Assembly (NCBI GenBank): GCA_029962745.1
Contig: CM057154.1
Coordinates: 16,741,757 to 16,805,756, forward strand
Origin: Echinometra lucunter
Taxonomy: Eukaryota > Echinodermata > Echinoidea > Camarodonta > Echinometridae
DNA length: 64,000 nucleotides
Reading direction: 5' to 3'
This document shows positions 51,301 through 60,008 of this stretch, one piece after another (positions within the stretch are counted from its first letter, which is position 1; each line of letters starts with the position of its first letter). The notes beneath the pieces are model-generated. The model saw only the letters and a list, made by a program, of their open reading frames with translations. It was not told the origin of the DNA and searched no databases. Made by a program: the position numbers and the translations under genes.

Positions 51301-54300
51301 GGCAAGCGGAGATATGAAGATAAGGTAGAGGACCATGCCATCTACGTCAGGGCCACCTTTAATAGGTTTGAGAGGGTAAGCCTGTACTCACAATTTCTTT
51401 GTACACCCCTATTAAACTCAAATAACAGTTTAACACCGTTTTAGTATTCTTATTACCTTAACATCAGTGTTGTATGCCTTGAGGCATGCCTCGTCCTCGA
51501 GGCCGGTCTCGAGGCCGAAAATTGCGTCCTCAGCCTCGGCCGTGGCCTTGGAGCCTGATGTCTCAGCCTTGGAGGCTAATGTCTCGATGTCTTGGTTTGA
51601 GGCCTGAGCGAGGCAGTAACAAATCTCTCATTCTCTGTTTTGGGGTTTTTTTTCGCTCGTTCCGCCAGCCCAAATATCATTTAGGAACTCTCGGGGATCG
51701 GGGAGAAACCGCCGCTCAATCTCCTCACTCCAGTCATAAAAAAACGTCACACAACTGTGTGAGCCTATAATAAATTTATATGTAACTCTATGGTGCGCTC
51801 CATCAGTTTTCAAAAAAAAAAAAATCAGGGGGAGAATCCAGAAATATACATGGCTCAAATACTTTAGAGAACAATTAAAAGAACTAGATAAACACCCCAC
51901 AGTGGTCAAAGCAAATTAAGCAGGTGAAATTTAAACACACGCAAAAAATGTACATTTTTTTAGTGGTCTCGGTCTCGGCTGAGCCGGCCTGGGATACAAC
52001 ACTGCTTGACATTTACAACTTAGCTTGAAGAAATCTTGCATTATTTTGATAAGGTACTCCCCAAATCCAAATACCCTACCCCCCCCCCCCCCACATTTGC
52101 CCATGAATAAGAGGGCTTTGGGAGCCATTGTGAATCTATATTCAGGAACCAACGGAGAATAGATCAGATTGGAATACAGTTAACTTTGCATAAGTTGAAT
52201 CTGTTAGGAAACACAAATAGTTTGATTTATTTGACTTAGGAAACATAAATAAGACATGTTTTGTAGAGTTTGGTCAAAAAGATTGATTCATCTTGGGAAA
52301 AGTTCGACTTATGCGACTATGAGTTATGCAAGGTTAACTGTATAACTTTACCCATCAGCTACTGGAGCCAGGTGCCCACTGTATTAATCCTACAGGAATG
52401 GGAGAATTCAGGAGTCAACAGGTTAATCAGGGGAGCGTTTTATGAAAGGACTTGTTGGATATTTTATCCAACAAAGTCTGTTTTATCCGACAGTTGCCAT
52501 AGTAACGATGCTTCTCAGCCTATCAAAATCAAGGAAAGATGTCAGATCTGACAACTTGTCAGACAACAGATGTTGATGAAATGCTCCCCAGATATTAGTA
52601 ATTGGTTTGTTAATTGTCTGTCTTTTTATATTCGGCAGAACCCATACCATGAGGACACCAAAGTGCCTCGCCTCTTGGAGAGCTGCATGGAGCATATCTG
52701 CTCTAATATCAAGAATTATTCCCTTGAAGACTGCGTAGATGAGTTCCTTGTGCAGTGAGTATTTGGAAAGATAAAGGCCAGAATTCACATGTAGGTGTTT
52801 TTTTTTTTTTTTTTTTTAATTATATGTTTTATTGTTTCATAATCAAATAGAATCACAAAATTTACAGATAATTGGCAATCATTGTAAAAGGAGATGAAAA
52901 AAATGACAAGAACATTTTATAAAGATACATGTTATGAAAGATAGAACCACAATGATTAAGTTATGACCAGGATAGCACTTAGCACTCGTATGGAACAGTG
53001 GCTCCCCCGTTCAAGGATTCCCAAGCTAGTACAGGCTCCATACCCACGTCCTCAACCACAAATAACACACTTTATTCCACACAATCAAAATTTACTCCTA
53101 CTCAAATTATCGAAAGAATACACTTTCCCAAACAGGGAAAAAAATACACGGGGGCTTGGGGTGAATTCGGCCCCAAAACGCCAAAAAAGAGCCCTGGAAA
53201 ACTAAAAAAGAGCCCTTGAAATTCTCATAGGGTCCAATGTAAACTGTAATACAATGTAGAAAATTCGGGCAGGTGGGCTAAAAAAGTAGCCCGGCAAAAA
53301 AAAATTATTAATTTTTTCCTTGTTCCCAAACTCATCTCCTCTAATCCTCATCACCTTAATTCTTACTATTGGTTTAGATTTAGACCTTAGTCTATTCAGA
53401 TTTCATGGTATTAGTGCGCTTGATTTAGTGTGTACTCTTAAAAGGTTCAATAATGAACACACCCGTTTCGCATAGGGCAATAAATTCAAGCTAGTTGCTA
53501 TAATTTAGACCATGGTTTAGGTAAATTCAATTGTGGTTCAGGTAAATTTAAATGTGGTGTATTCAAATTGATTTACATAAACCGTGGTCTAAACCACAGC
53601 ATCCAGCATGAATTTAGCGCCTTTTGCCAAATTCTTGCATTCATTATTGGACCTTTCTAAGATCCAATAAGGTCCAAATCAAGCTGAATTATACCACAAA
53701 ATCTGCATAAGCCGTAGCCTTAATCTAAACCACCTTCGTGAATTCTGGCCAACGATACTAAAGGCTTGTTCACATGTGAAGCGGCAAACCTCTCCGGTAA
53801 ATCCCTGCAGTTTTGGCATGTAAATGAGTCGTATATGAGGTGGAATAAATAAAAAAAATAAAAATGGCCAAGGCAAGAGGCACCATTTTTGCCTGTCTTG
53901 AATACTGCCCTCGTGAGTTCATTGTGAAGTGAGTATTTGAGAATAGAAGAGGATTGTTTGCAAAAAAAAAATTAGAAATATACGTAACATAACCAACCTG
54001 ATTGAAAAATGCAAGATTTGATTAAAAAATTGCCAATATTGCGCGATAGTGATGATAAGGTGTCAAGCTTCTGCTTATCTTGGAGTCCTAGTTCTGTTGG
54101 AAATAAGTTTCTGTGATCATGTAAAACTGTTTACTGTATACTTGTATTTCTGTTCAGAACTCAGTAAAATGAAATGAAATGACAATATATTTTTCACTGC
54201 ATTGCAATTCAGAGAGTTTAATGATTAGTTACAACTGAATCGTTCTTATTGGAGAACGGCATAACATACTGCATTTAAAATAGACTCAAATTTTTCAGTA

Positions 54301-57300
54301 AATTTTCTCTTACTGTTCATGTATAATGTGTAATTCCTAGCATGTTGGCTCAAATGATACCACAAAAGTGTCAGTAAAAGGAGACACTGTTACTGCTATG
54401 GATTAAAGGCATTGGCTAACTCTGTGAGTAGCTGATTTAACAAATTCTCAAACTAAGATGAAACATGTGTATGAGTACTTGTATTTGTACTCAATAACCC
54501 TGAAACCAACCATAATTTGGAATGAAAAAGTTTAGGTTAGACGCAAACGGCGATTTTATTATCCTTCATCTCACGAGACAATCACTAAGAGGACCACTTT
54601 GCTTGAATTTGAAAATGCCGTTATGTGCCTCCCGCCGCGTGATTCGCCAGTGCACACAGTACGGTAAGGTGAGTCACACGCGCATGCGCATTCCTTATGT
54701 CTATTCTGTGGAACCGACCCTCGTATATTTTTCAAACATTGGTTCACATTTTTGATATTTAAAAATACTTCCTGTGGATATTATACTTTGAAACTTTCAG
54801 ACTGGTATTTTTACACTACAACCCTTATGTTTATCCCATTTTCAAGTAACAAAACAGGATTTTTTTTAAATCATAACAATGTTAACCAATGTCTTTAAGT
54901 TGATGGTTTGCCAATGGCTACTCGGTATTTGGTTATGGTTTTCTGGCACACCTTTCTTTCCGATCCACAGTGAATTACTGCACAAACTAAAAAGGAGGGG
55001 CAAGCTGACCAATGTGGCCTTGGAGAATCTGCTCGGTCCTTACATTGAGACCCTGAACCTAGACGGCGCCCTCATCACCCAGAAGGCTCCCAAGATCATC
55101 GTCCAACAGAGTCCGTACCTTCGAAAACTCAGCCTCAAGGATTGTGGGTACCTCATAACGGACCATGTGATTACTTTTCTTATCAAGGTAAGTAGTATGA
55201 TTTTATTTGATTATTTGTGGGATTTAAAACTTGTAGGATCAATAAATGCAATGTTACATTTTCATTTCTTTAAGATTATTTTAGGCAGTATATTGCATGT
55301 TCCAACATTGTAGGGGACTGATTAATGTTGTTATATCATATGAATTTCCAAAACAAGTTAGACTCTGTTTCTATAGGATTTACTTCACAATCTCATAGCA
55401 TTTTCATAAGTTGATATACAAAATAATGAATGGATCAAATGATGCAGTGTGTAGTGCAAAGAAACTTTTTAGAAATCCTCTCAAGGATTGTGACATATTT
55501 CTGACATATTGAATCTTTTCCATCCTTTATACATTTTTAACTCTCACCTCTGGCACTTGAAATGATGTGTTAGAGTTCATCTTATATATACCACATGGCA
55601 CAATACCACCCCGGGGGGGGGGGCACTCAGTATATAATGCGTGGTGGGTATGTGCCGCGGAGAAGACCCCCATTTTTACACTCAAATTTCCATTCCAAAG
55701 CATAGCATTTTTATCTTATTGAGAAAAAGAACAAAGAAAGCCGTTCCAAAGCATAGCATTTTCTTCTTATCCAGAAAAAAAGAAGAAAGAAATCCGTTCC
55801 AAAGCTTCGCAGTTTTTCGTTACGCCGTTCCGGCCGCATTGATCCGCTAAAATGAGCTGCATTTTTGGTGAAAAGCGGCCCGCAGAGCGCTGTCCGACCA
55901 TCGCCTCTGCGCGAGCGCACCCGGCGGCCGTGCTGCCGGGCTAGCTGCATGCACGTATGCCCGTTCCATAGGGATACATACGCACTCGCACGCAGGCGAA
56001 CCGTTCCAAAGACCCCCGTTTTCACAAACATTTGTAGTTCCGAAGCCCGTTCCGAAGACCCTCCTTTTCACAATAAGCCCGTTCCAAAGCCCCCGTTTTT
56101 TGTCTCGCCCGCGGCACATACCTACCACTTTTGGGGTCGAGTACCCCCCCGGGAATACCACATGTCTAGATTCAGGCTATTGGTCAAATCTGCAAGCATG
56201 AAATTTACTTCTGACTGCCTGGCAGTATCGCAAAAAATATTGACTGGGCGTAGTTCTCCTTGTTTGTAAAAGAAAAAAATGGATAGGCCTATGCGCAGTA
56301 AGACAAGCACACTACTCTTAGATTGATGTCCATTCAGATGAACACTTTACAACAAGCATATTTCGTTGAAATTTCCACTTTGGGGGAATGTATACTCAGA
56401 ATGCAATAACGACTGCTTATATTTCGACTGCTTATATTTAAAGATATAGTTCCTTGCTATCTTGAGACTGTGCTATGCCCCTCAACTTCACCTCAGGGCA
56501 CAGTTTCGAGATCGCCTTGGACTACAAATTCAACCATTCCACACCCCCCCCCCCCAAATAGTCAATATTTGTATACCATTTTAATGGCATAATTAGATAT
56601 TCACTTCGTGTGTGAGAGTTGATATTTAAATGTAAAAATAAGTCTGATATAGTTCATACAGTTAATGTTCCTTATTTTCCATGAGTGATCTGTTTTACAG
56701 AAGTTGATTAGATAAGAAGTACAAGCCTCTTCTCTGTCTGTTTTATGTTCCACTTCTTTGGTTCTTAACCATAGTCTTCGATTAACTCTTCTGCTGCCTG
56801 GCCAAATACCCCTCCAATGCCAAGGGTTTTGTAAGCTTCATCCAAAAAATGTTTGAAAAATGTTAATGTAGACCCACATTTTTATACGATTTATTGAATG
56901 CTTAATTTGTTGTCAGTACATCAATATGAAAAAAAGCTGAATATGATAATTTTTTTAAATTAAAATAGATGAAACAGAAAAAAAAAATTTTGTCCGTATA
57001 CGTGCCATCGGCACTGAAGGGTTAAGGGCAGCTATATGTGTCATCAGCCCAATAAGAGTTAATCTTCATTTCTCTGTGTAACTCTTACTCTTTTAGAGGC
57101 TTCCAGAGCTGAGGGTCTTGAACTTGCGCAACTGCAGTCACTTGACAAGTAACGCCTTTCGAATCATCCCCAAGCATCTCCCTCAACTCCAAACCCTCGA
57201 TCTCTCCTTTGTCATGGGACTCACAGAAAGTGACCTTCTGACGATCATCGAGGGATGTTTGAAACTGGAGAAGATCCTGTTCTTTGGTGTTAAAATGACA

Positions 57301-57393
57301 TTTTCGGATGGGGCGTGTGTAAGAATAGCCAAGGTGTGTGCTGAAAGACCACTGAAGGTTTTGTACGATAATCAAAATGTTGACACAGGATGA
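48192..57393 (+). CDS. Chimeric protein: KptA/Tpt1-like N-lobe joined to AMN1-type leucine-rich repeats (5 coding exons)
   Basis: Coding segments 48192-48336, 51203-51375, 52639-52754, 54971-55187 and 57097-57393 join through GT-AG introns of phase 1, 0, 2 and 0 into 948 nt (315 residues plus stop). Seen: residues 24-105 match the N-lobe of NAD+-dependent tRNA 2'-phosphotransferase (LGKKLSYLLRYGAKQEGL, then GFVKLDDL, GKRRY, IYVRA). Residues 115-150 resemble the start of AMN1-like proteins (VPRLLESC...ELLHKL), followed by about five LRRs (IETLNLDG 170, LRKLSLKDC 195, LRVLNLRNC 222, LQTLDLS 248, KLEKILFFG 273). Family knowledge: Tpt1 removes the 2'-phosphate left at tRNA splice junctions; AMN1-type LRR proteins are interaction scaffolds. 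Odd: the conserved His of LRH is Tyr36, the QGHS motif after IYVRA is absent, and no C-lobe (LYHGT-like, HIHL-like) was seen in the introns or downstream, so catalysis is unlikely. The start is the only early Met upstream of the conserved block. Function unknown; an RNA- or protein-binding adaptor is a guess. Confidence 0.72.
48376..48959. mobile_element. TTAA-flanked foldback element in intron 1
   Basis: TTAA at 48376-48379 and 48956-48959 flanks termini AGGAGAATGCAACCC...GGGTTGCATTCTCCT. The two arms (about 48380-48560 and 48775-48955) are near reverse complements, including AACTTTGAAAGTTT and GGCAACTTTGCC. It is a non-autonomous DNA element by structure, with the same terminal motif as the element at 60013-60456. 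Confidence 0.75.
49759..49932 (-). mobile_element. RT C-terminal remnant inside intron 1, antisense to the gene
   Basis: The minus strand reads KWIGHVLRHDNMMRDMIEG, then RVDGKRMRGGQRTKMLDM and ends KAQDRKEW-stop. This matches the W-I/L-GHVLR...GKR.RGGQR module at the end of many non-LTR RT ORFs. A frame break lies immediately upstream (TGA before AAATGG), so it is a dead fragment. Confidence 0.75.
49984..50327. mobile_element. Foldback element, AAGGTGCGTTCAG termini
   Basis: AAGGTGCGTTCAGGTATGAT at 49984 is complementary, with mismatches, to ATCTGAACACACCTT ending at 50327. The complementarity continues through GACTTTGTGC/GCACAAAGTC. No coding content; target duplication not clear. Confidence 0.6.
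51203..51375 (+). CDS. Coding exon 2 (residues 49-106, rest of KptA N-lobe)
   Basis: The acceptor ...TTATCCAG ends at 51202. The split Gly codon (G + GG) restores GFVKLDDLVEVPLLEGYTAK, which continues the KptA winged-helix region seen in exon 1. GKRRYE (82-87) sits where the family has K-Q/K-R-F and IYVRA (95-99) where it has IRA; the following QGHS is replaced by TFNRF. Donor GTAAGC at 51376, phase 0. Confidence 0.72.
51465..52004 (-). mobile_element. hAT-like non-autonomous element in intron 2
   Basis: Terminal inverted repeats CAGTGTTGTAT...ATACAACACTG, flanked by CTTAACAT and CTTGACAT (7 of 8 match, as for a hAT 8-bp target duplication). It has GC-rich CGAGGCC repeats at one end and CTCGGTCTCGG at the other. 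It is the reverse-oriented, shorter relative of 36543-37466 and lacks that copy's 317-bp internal segment. Confidence 0.8.
52335..52428 (+). repeat. Short dispersed repeat GTTAAC...AACAGGTTAA, copy 1
   Basis: CAGCTACTGGAGCCAGGTGC, CCACTGTATTAATCCTA and GTCAACAGGTTAA match 59571-59646 (ACTACTGGAACCGAGTG, CTGTATTAAGTCTATGGGA, TTCAACAGGTTAAC). The GTTAAC ends are weak inverted repeats. Confidence 0.6.
52430..52589. mobile_element. Hairpin element just upstream of exon 3
   Basis: GGGGAGCGTTTTATGAAAGG at the left end pairs imperfectly with TGATGAAATGCTCCCC at the right. The loop CCTATCAAAATCAAGGA is a variant of the CCAATCAgATTCAAGGA core found in three other hairpins in the window. Confidence 0.62.
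52639..52754 (+). CDS. Coding exon 3 (residues 107-145, AMN1-like lead-in helix)
   Basis: Acceptor TATATTCGGCAG, phase 0. Encodes NPYHEDTKVPRLLESC followed by an amphipathic helical stretch ending EFLV. This resembles the N-terminal segment of AMN1-type LRR proteins (V..LLE.C......I..Y). Donor GTGAGT at 52755, phase 2. The exon contains no usable ATG; the only in-frame Met just upstream (52570) lies inside a hairpin repeat, so translation from exons 1-2 is favoured over an independent LRR gene. Confidence 0.7.
52755..54970 (+). other. Intron 3 (2.22 kb)
   Basis: Phase-2 intron, GTGAGT...CAG. A poly-T tract (52800-52819) begins an AT-rich stretch resembling a reversed retroelement 3' end (weak). 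Imperfect inverted arms around 53505-53605 (TTTAGACCATGGTTTAGGTA and its near complement) form a small foldback. The 488-bp TTAA element lies at 54407-54894. Nothing else recognised. Confidence 0.6.
54403..54898 (+). mobile_element. TTAA-flanked 488-bp element, copy A (intron 3)
   Basis: TTAA at 54403-54406 and 54895-54898; ends AGGCATTGGCTAAC and GTTAACCAATGTCT. It is homologous over its whole length, inverted, to 58933-59419 (shared CTCAAACTAAGATGAAACAT, ACCCTCGTATATTTTTCAAA and CATTTTCAAGTAACAAAA). It ends 72 bp before exon 4. Confidence 0.82.
54971..55187 (+). CDS. Coding exon 4 (residues 145-217, first LRRs)
   Basis: Acceptor CGATCCACAG; one base completes a His codon, then ELLHKLKRRGKLTNVALENL and LRR motifs IETLNLDG and LRKLSLKDC. 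Donor GTAAGT at 55188, phase 0. A 488-bp TTAA-flanked repeat ends only 72 bp upstream of the exon. Confidence 0.75.
55188..57096 (+). other. Intron 4 (1.91 kb)
   Basis: Phase-0 intron, GTAAGT...TTTTAG, placed between two LRRs. It contains a 544-bp element with an 8-bp target duplication (55610-56153). The remaining 56162-57096 is AT-rich with no recognisable feature. Confidence 0.6.
55602..56161. mobile_element. 544-bp element with CCCGGG ends and 8-bp target duplication (intron 4)
   Basis: AATACCAC at 55602-55609 and 56154-56161 flanks 55610-56153. The ends CCCGGGGGGG...CCCCCCCGGG continue as an inverted repeat through TGGTGGGTATGTGCCGCGG/CCGCGGCACATACCTACCA. The interior repeats CCGTTCCAAAG several times. 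No transposase; superfamily unassigned, though the 8-bp duplication fits hAT or P. Confidence 0.82.
57097..57393 (+). CDS. Coding exon 5, terminal (residues 218-315, last LRRs and stop)
   Basis: Acceptor CTTACTCTTTTAG, phase 0. Encodes LRVLNLRNC, LQTLDLS and KLEKILFFG repeats and ends ...DNQNVDTG with TGA at 57391-57393. About two LRR lengths from this exon are repeated downstream as non-functional tandem copies. The nearest polyadenylation-like hexamer I see is ATTAAA at 57593-57598; no canonical AATAAA occurs in the first 1.8 kb after the stop. Confidence 0.75.
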   Translation, partial: RLPELRVLNLRNCSHLTSNAFRIIPKHLPQLQTLDLSFVMGLTESDLLTIIEGCLKLEKILFFGVKMTFSDGACVRIAKVCAERPLKVLYDNQNVDTG

Positions 57394-57412
57394 AAGTGCA
57401 TGCGTAGGAGTT

Positions 57413-57777
57413 TAGGACCTTCTGGGGCAGTGACAAGGCAGTCATCAAAGGATGTCCGAAATGGAGAAGATCATGTTTTTTGGTGTCAAAATTACATTAT
57501 CGGATGGAGCATGTGTAAGGATAGGCAGGACCTGTGCTGAAAGACTGAAGGTTTTTTACGATAATCAAAATGTTAAAACCTGTTGAAAGTCCATTAAATG
57601 ACCTTCTTGCACTTATTGAAGGATGCCCTAAACTTGAGAATATTATAATCTTTGGTATGAGGTTACATTGTCTGGTAAAGCATACAAATTTTACGATAGC
57701 CAAGTTCATGTGCATGGAATACCACTGAAGGTTTTATGCACCAATCAAAATGTGAAAACTTGATGAAACTACATAGT
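57413..57777 (+). pseudogene. Two tandem decayed copies of the terminal exon 3' part
   Basis: Copy 1 (57413-57597) and copy 2 (57598-57777) repeat the exon-5 sequence from about 57228 to its stop. The anchor ATCAAAATGT recurs at 57371 (gene), 57564 and 57744, giving spacings of 193 and 180 bp. Copy 1 has a one-base deletion before TGGAGAAGATC but afterwards still reads MEKIMFFGVK, SDGACVRI and DNQNVKTC then stop. Copy 2 carries several stops and indels. Both lie after the gene's stop codon, so they are relics or possible alternative 3' ends. Confidence 0.75.
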
Positions 57778-57807
57778 TTTTGTTGAAAAATTACCTGGAA
57801 ATTAAAG

Positions 57808-58601
57808 AAGATGTCAAGAACTGGAGAAGATCGTGTTCTTCTGGGTAAACCTGACATTCATTACGAGAACCTATCGTTTAAAATTTACCCCACCACTATA
57901 ACACAGGAACCTACGTATTTCAGGTGGGGTAAACCAACCCCGTATCCAAAAGCCCCGTTTAGAGTCTTATCAGTGCCTAGCATCTTCGCACGAGAGGTGG
58001 TGGTTTTGGATTACACCTGCACTCCTCATCATCTTACGTAATAGTGTAAACAGACTCTTGCCACGGCACTGCCTGAAAGGAAATGAGAAGTATGAAATAT
58101 ATATTTCACATGTTTTAAGATACTGCCATGTCCAAAAGTCACTCATGATTTAGATGAAAACCAAAATTGAACTTTGAACGAAGCAAAATGACCCAGAATT
58201 GGTGATAATAGCAACATTTTTAACTTCATAAGCTAGCTGGGACTACACATGCACTAGCCACGTGTATCCCCAGCTTGTTTCTCTTTCTCCCTTTCTCTCT
58301 CTCTATCAACCTGTGAAGGTCGCCTCTCCAGGAAAGAGATTAGGGTGCCCAGCGCTTTTGTTTATTTAGGCTTACTGCAATCTCAGATGTCTAGAAGTTG
58401 CAAAAGTCATTTCGGGGTTTCAGTTTTAAACACGGATTTTCGTCATATTTTCAGATCAAGCATGCATAAGGATAGCCAAGATGTGTACAGAGAGACCTCT
58501 GAAGATTTTGCATTATAATCAACATGTTAAAATGTGATGAAATTCCATGAGTCCATAAGTGATCTTCTGGCAGGCATCGAAGGAGTATACTGGAGAAAAT
58601 T
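57808..58601 (+). pseudogene. Third exon copy split by about 610 bp, plus the start of a fourth
   Basis: 57808-57842 matches the exon segment around AACTGGAGAAGATC. The match resumes at about 58453 (GCATAAGGATAGCC...ATCAACATGT at 58518) and ends near 58555. A truncated fourth copy starts GTGATCTTCTGGCAGGCATC and runs to about 58601. The intervening ~610 bp looks like an insertion that I cannot classify. Confidence 0.6.
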
Positions 58602-58769
58602 AACTTTTCAGTGACACAGAATGCACATCATTTCTGTGCTGGTAGACTTGACACCAGTGTTTCTAAAGTACTGTTAAATTCTCCTTGTCTCGAGTTTGAT
58701 CCCATGCAATTAACCCAAAAGCCATATACATTTGCTGATTTGTCTAAGAGTCCCATTTAGGGGGGGGGG

Positions 58770-58891
58770 GCTTTCATCAAGTGTCTTGTCAGTGATTTTT
58801 ACTGACAAATTTGCTCTCAGCCAATCAGATGCAAGGATTTCAGTAGCTTATAACCATTGTCAGTAAAAATCACTGACAAACTTGATGAAAG
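58770..58891. mobile_element. Small hairpin element with the TCAGCCAATCAGATGCAAGG core
   Basis: CTTTCATCAAGTGTCTTGTC...GACAAACTTGATGAAAG forms the stem, with CAGTGATTTTTACTGAC-type inner pairing. The loop core AATTTGCTCTCAGCCAATCA and GGATTTCAGTAGCTTATAAC is shared with the element at 7101-7244. Confidence 0.7.
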
Positions 58892-58900
58892 GCTTCCCAG

Positions 58901-59560
58901 GGGGGTGTTTCATAAAGCTGTTTGTAAGTTAAAGACATTGGTTAACATTGTTATGATTTTAAAAAATCTTGTTTTGTAACTTGAAAATGGGATAAACATA
59001 AGGGTTATAGTGTAAAAATACCAGTCTGAAAGTTTCAGAGGATAATATCCACTGGAAGTATTTTTAAATATTAGAAATGTGAACCAATGTTTGAAAAATA
59101 TACGAGGGTTGGTTGCACAGACCAGACGTAAGGAGTGCGCATGCGCGCATGGCTCAACGGACTGTACTGTGTGTATTGGCGTATCACGCTGTGGAAGGCA
59201 GATAATGGTATTTTTTCATTTGTGCAAATGGTCCTCTTAATTTATTGTCTCTCGAGACGAAAACTAATAAAATCTTGGTTTGTGTCTAACTTACAATTTT
59301 TCATTCCGAATTATGGTTGGTTTCAGTGTTTTTGAGTACAAATACAAGTACTCATACACATGTTTCATCTTAGTTTGAGAATTTTTTAAATCAGCAACAC
59401 GCAAAGTTAGGCAGTGCCTTTAAGCATGACTTTACGCACGACTGGTGATATGTTCTTGTGCTACATGCGAATGATTGAGAATCTGTTTAGCACCCAAGAA
59501 CATGTTCCAGTCGTGCGTAAAGTTTTGCGTAACTTACGAACAGCTTTATGAAACACCCCC
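58901..59560. mobile_element. Hairpin element GTGTTTCATAAAGCTG, interrupted by TTAA copy B
   Basis: GGGGGTGTTTCATAAAGCTG at the left end and CAGCTTTATGAAACACCCCC at the right are reverse complements. The rest of the arms (TTTACGCACGACTGG, GAACATGTTCTTG) survive to the right of the nested insertion. Confidence 0.8.
58929..59423 (-). mobile_element. TTAA-flanked 487-bp element, copy B, nested in a hairpin element
   Basis: TTAA at 58929-58932 and 59420-59423; ends AGACATTGGTTAAC and AGGCAGTGCCT. It sits inside the hairpin element 58901-59560. The sister hairpin at 59770-59936 reads GTAAGTTACGCACGAC at the insertion point and so acts as an empty site. Confidence 0.85.
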
Positions 59561-59570
59561 CTGGACATTT

Positions 59571-59646
59571 AACCATTGACTACTGGAACCGAGTGACCCC
59601 TGTATTAAGTCTATGGGAAATTGAGAATCCAGTATTCAACAGGTTA
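59571..59646 (+). repeat. Short dispersed repeat GTTAAC...AACAGGTTAA, copy 2
   Basis: Second copy of the repeat in intron 2, separated by four bases or so from the hairpin element at 58901-59560. Confidence 0.55.
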
Positions 59647-59769
59647 ACTTATATTTCAGTGATTCCGATTTGAAGTGATGAGATGAATTGTGTTTCATCA
59701 GCTTATCTTAATTTTATTGTAACAGCCTGTAAACTGTTGGTCTCATTGGTTTCTTTCTTACAAGACCCA

Positions 59770-59936
59770 GGGGGTGTTTCATAAAGCTGTTCGTAAGTTA
59801 CGCACGACTTTACGCACGACTGGAACATGTTCTTGGATGCTAATCAGATTCTTAATCATATAGATGTAGCACAAGAACATATCACCAGTCGTACATAAAG
59901 TCATGCGTAACTTACGAACAGCTTTATGAAACACCC
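59770..59936. mobile_element. Near-perfect 167-bp hairpin element
   Basis: The two arms of about 75 bp are almost exact reverse complements: GTGTTTCATAAAGCTGTTCG...GACTGG and CCAGTCGT...CGAACAGCTTTATGAAACAC, around a short AT-rich loop (GATTCTTAATCATATAG). Not coding. Confidence 0.82.
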
Positions 59937-60008
59937 CCCCCCCTGGTTTATTTAAAGAGTGTTCATTCCCTTCTGAGGCTGAATTTTCATTTTCTGTGTT
60001 TATATGCC

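Larger units (their letters stand above)
51376..52638 (+). other. Intron 2 (1.26 kb) and its repeats
   Basis: Phase-0 intron, GTAAGC...CAG. It holds a 540-bp hAT-like element (51465-52004), a short dispersed repeat (52335-52428) and a hairpin element (52430-52589) that ends 49 bp before exon 3. No coding potential for a KptA C-lobe was seen. Confidence 0.65.

Noticed and set aside
55641..56269. Arg/Pro-rich frames on both strands
   Set aside because: They lie within the CCCGGG-ended element, with no domain and several overlapping open frames.
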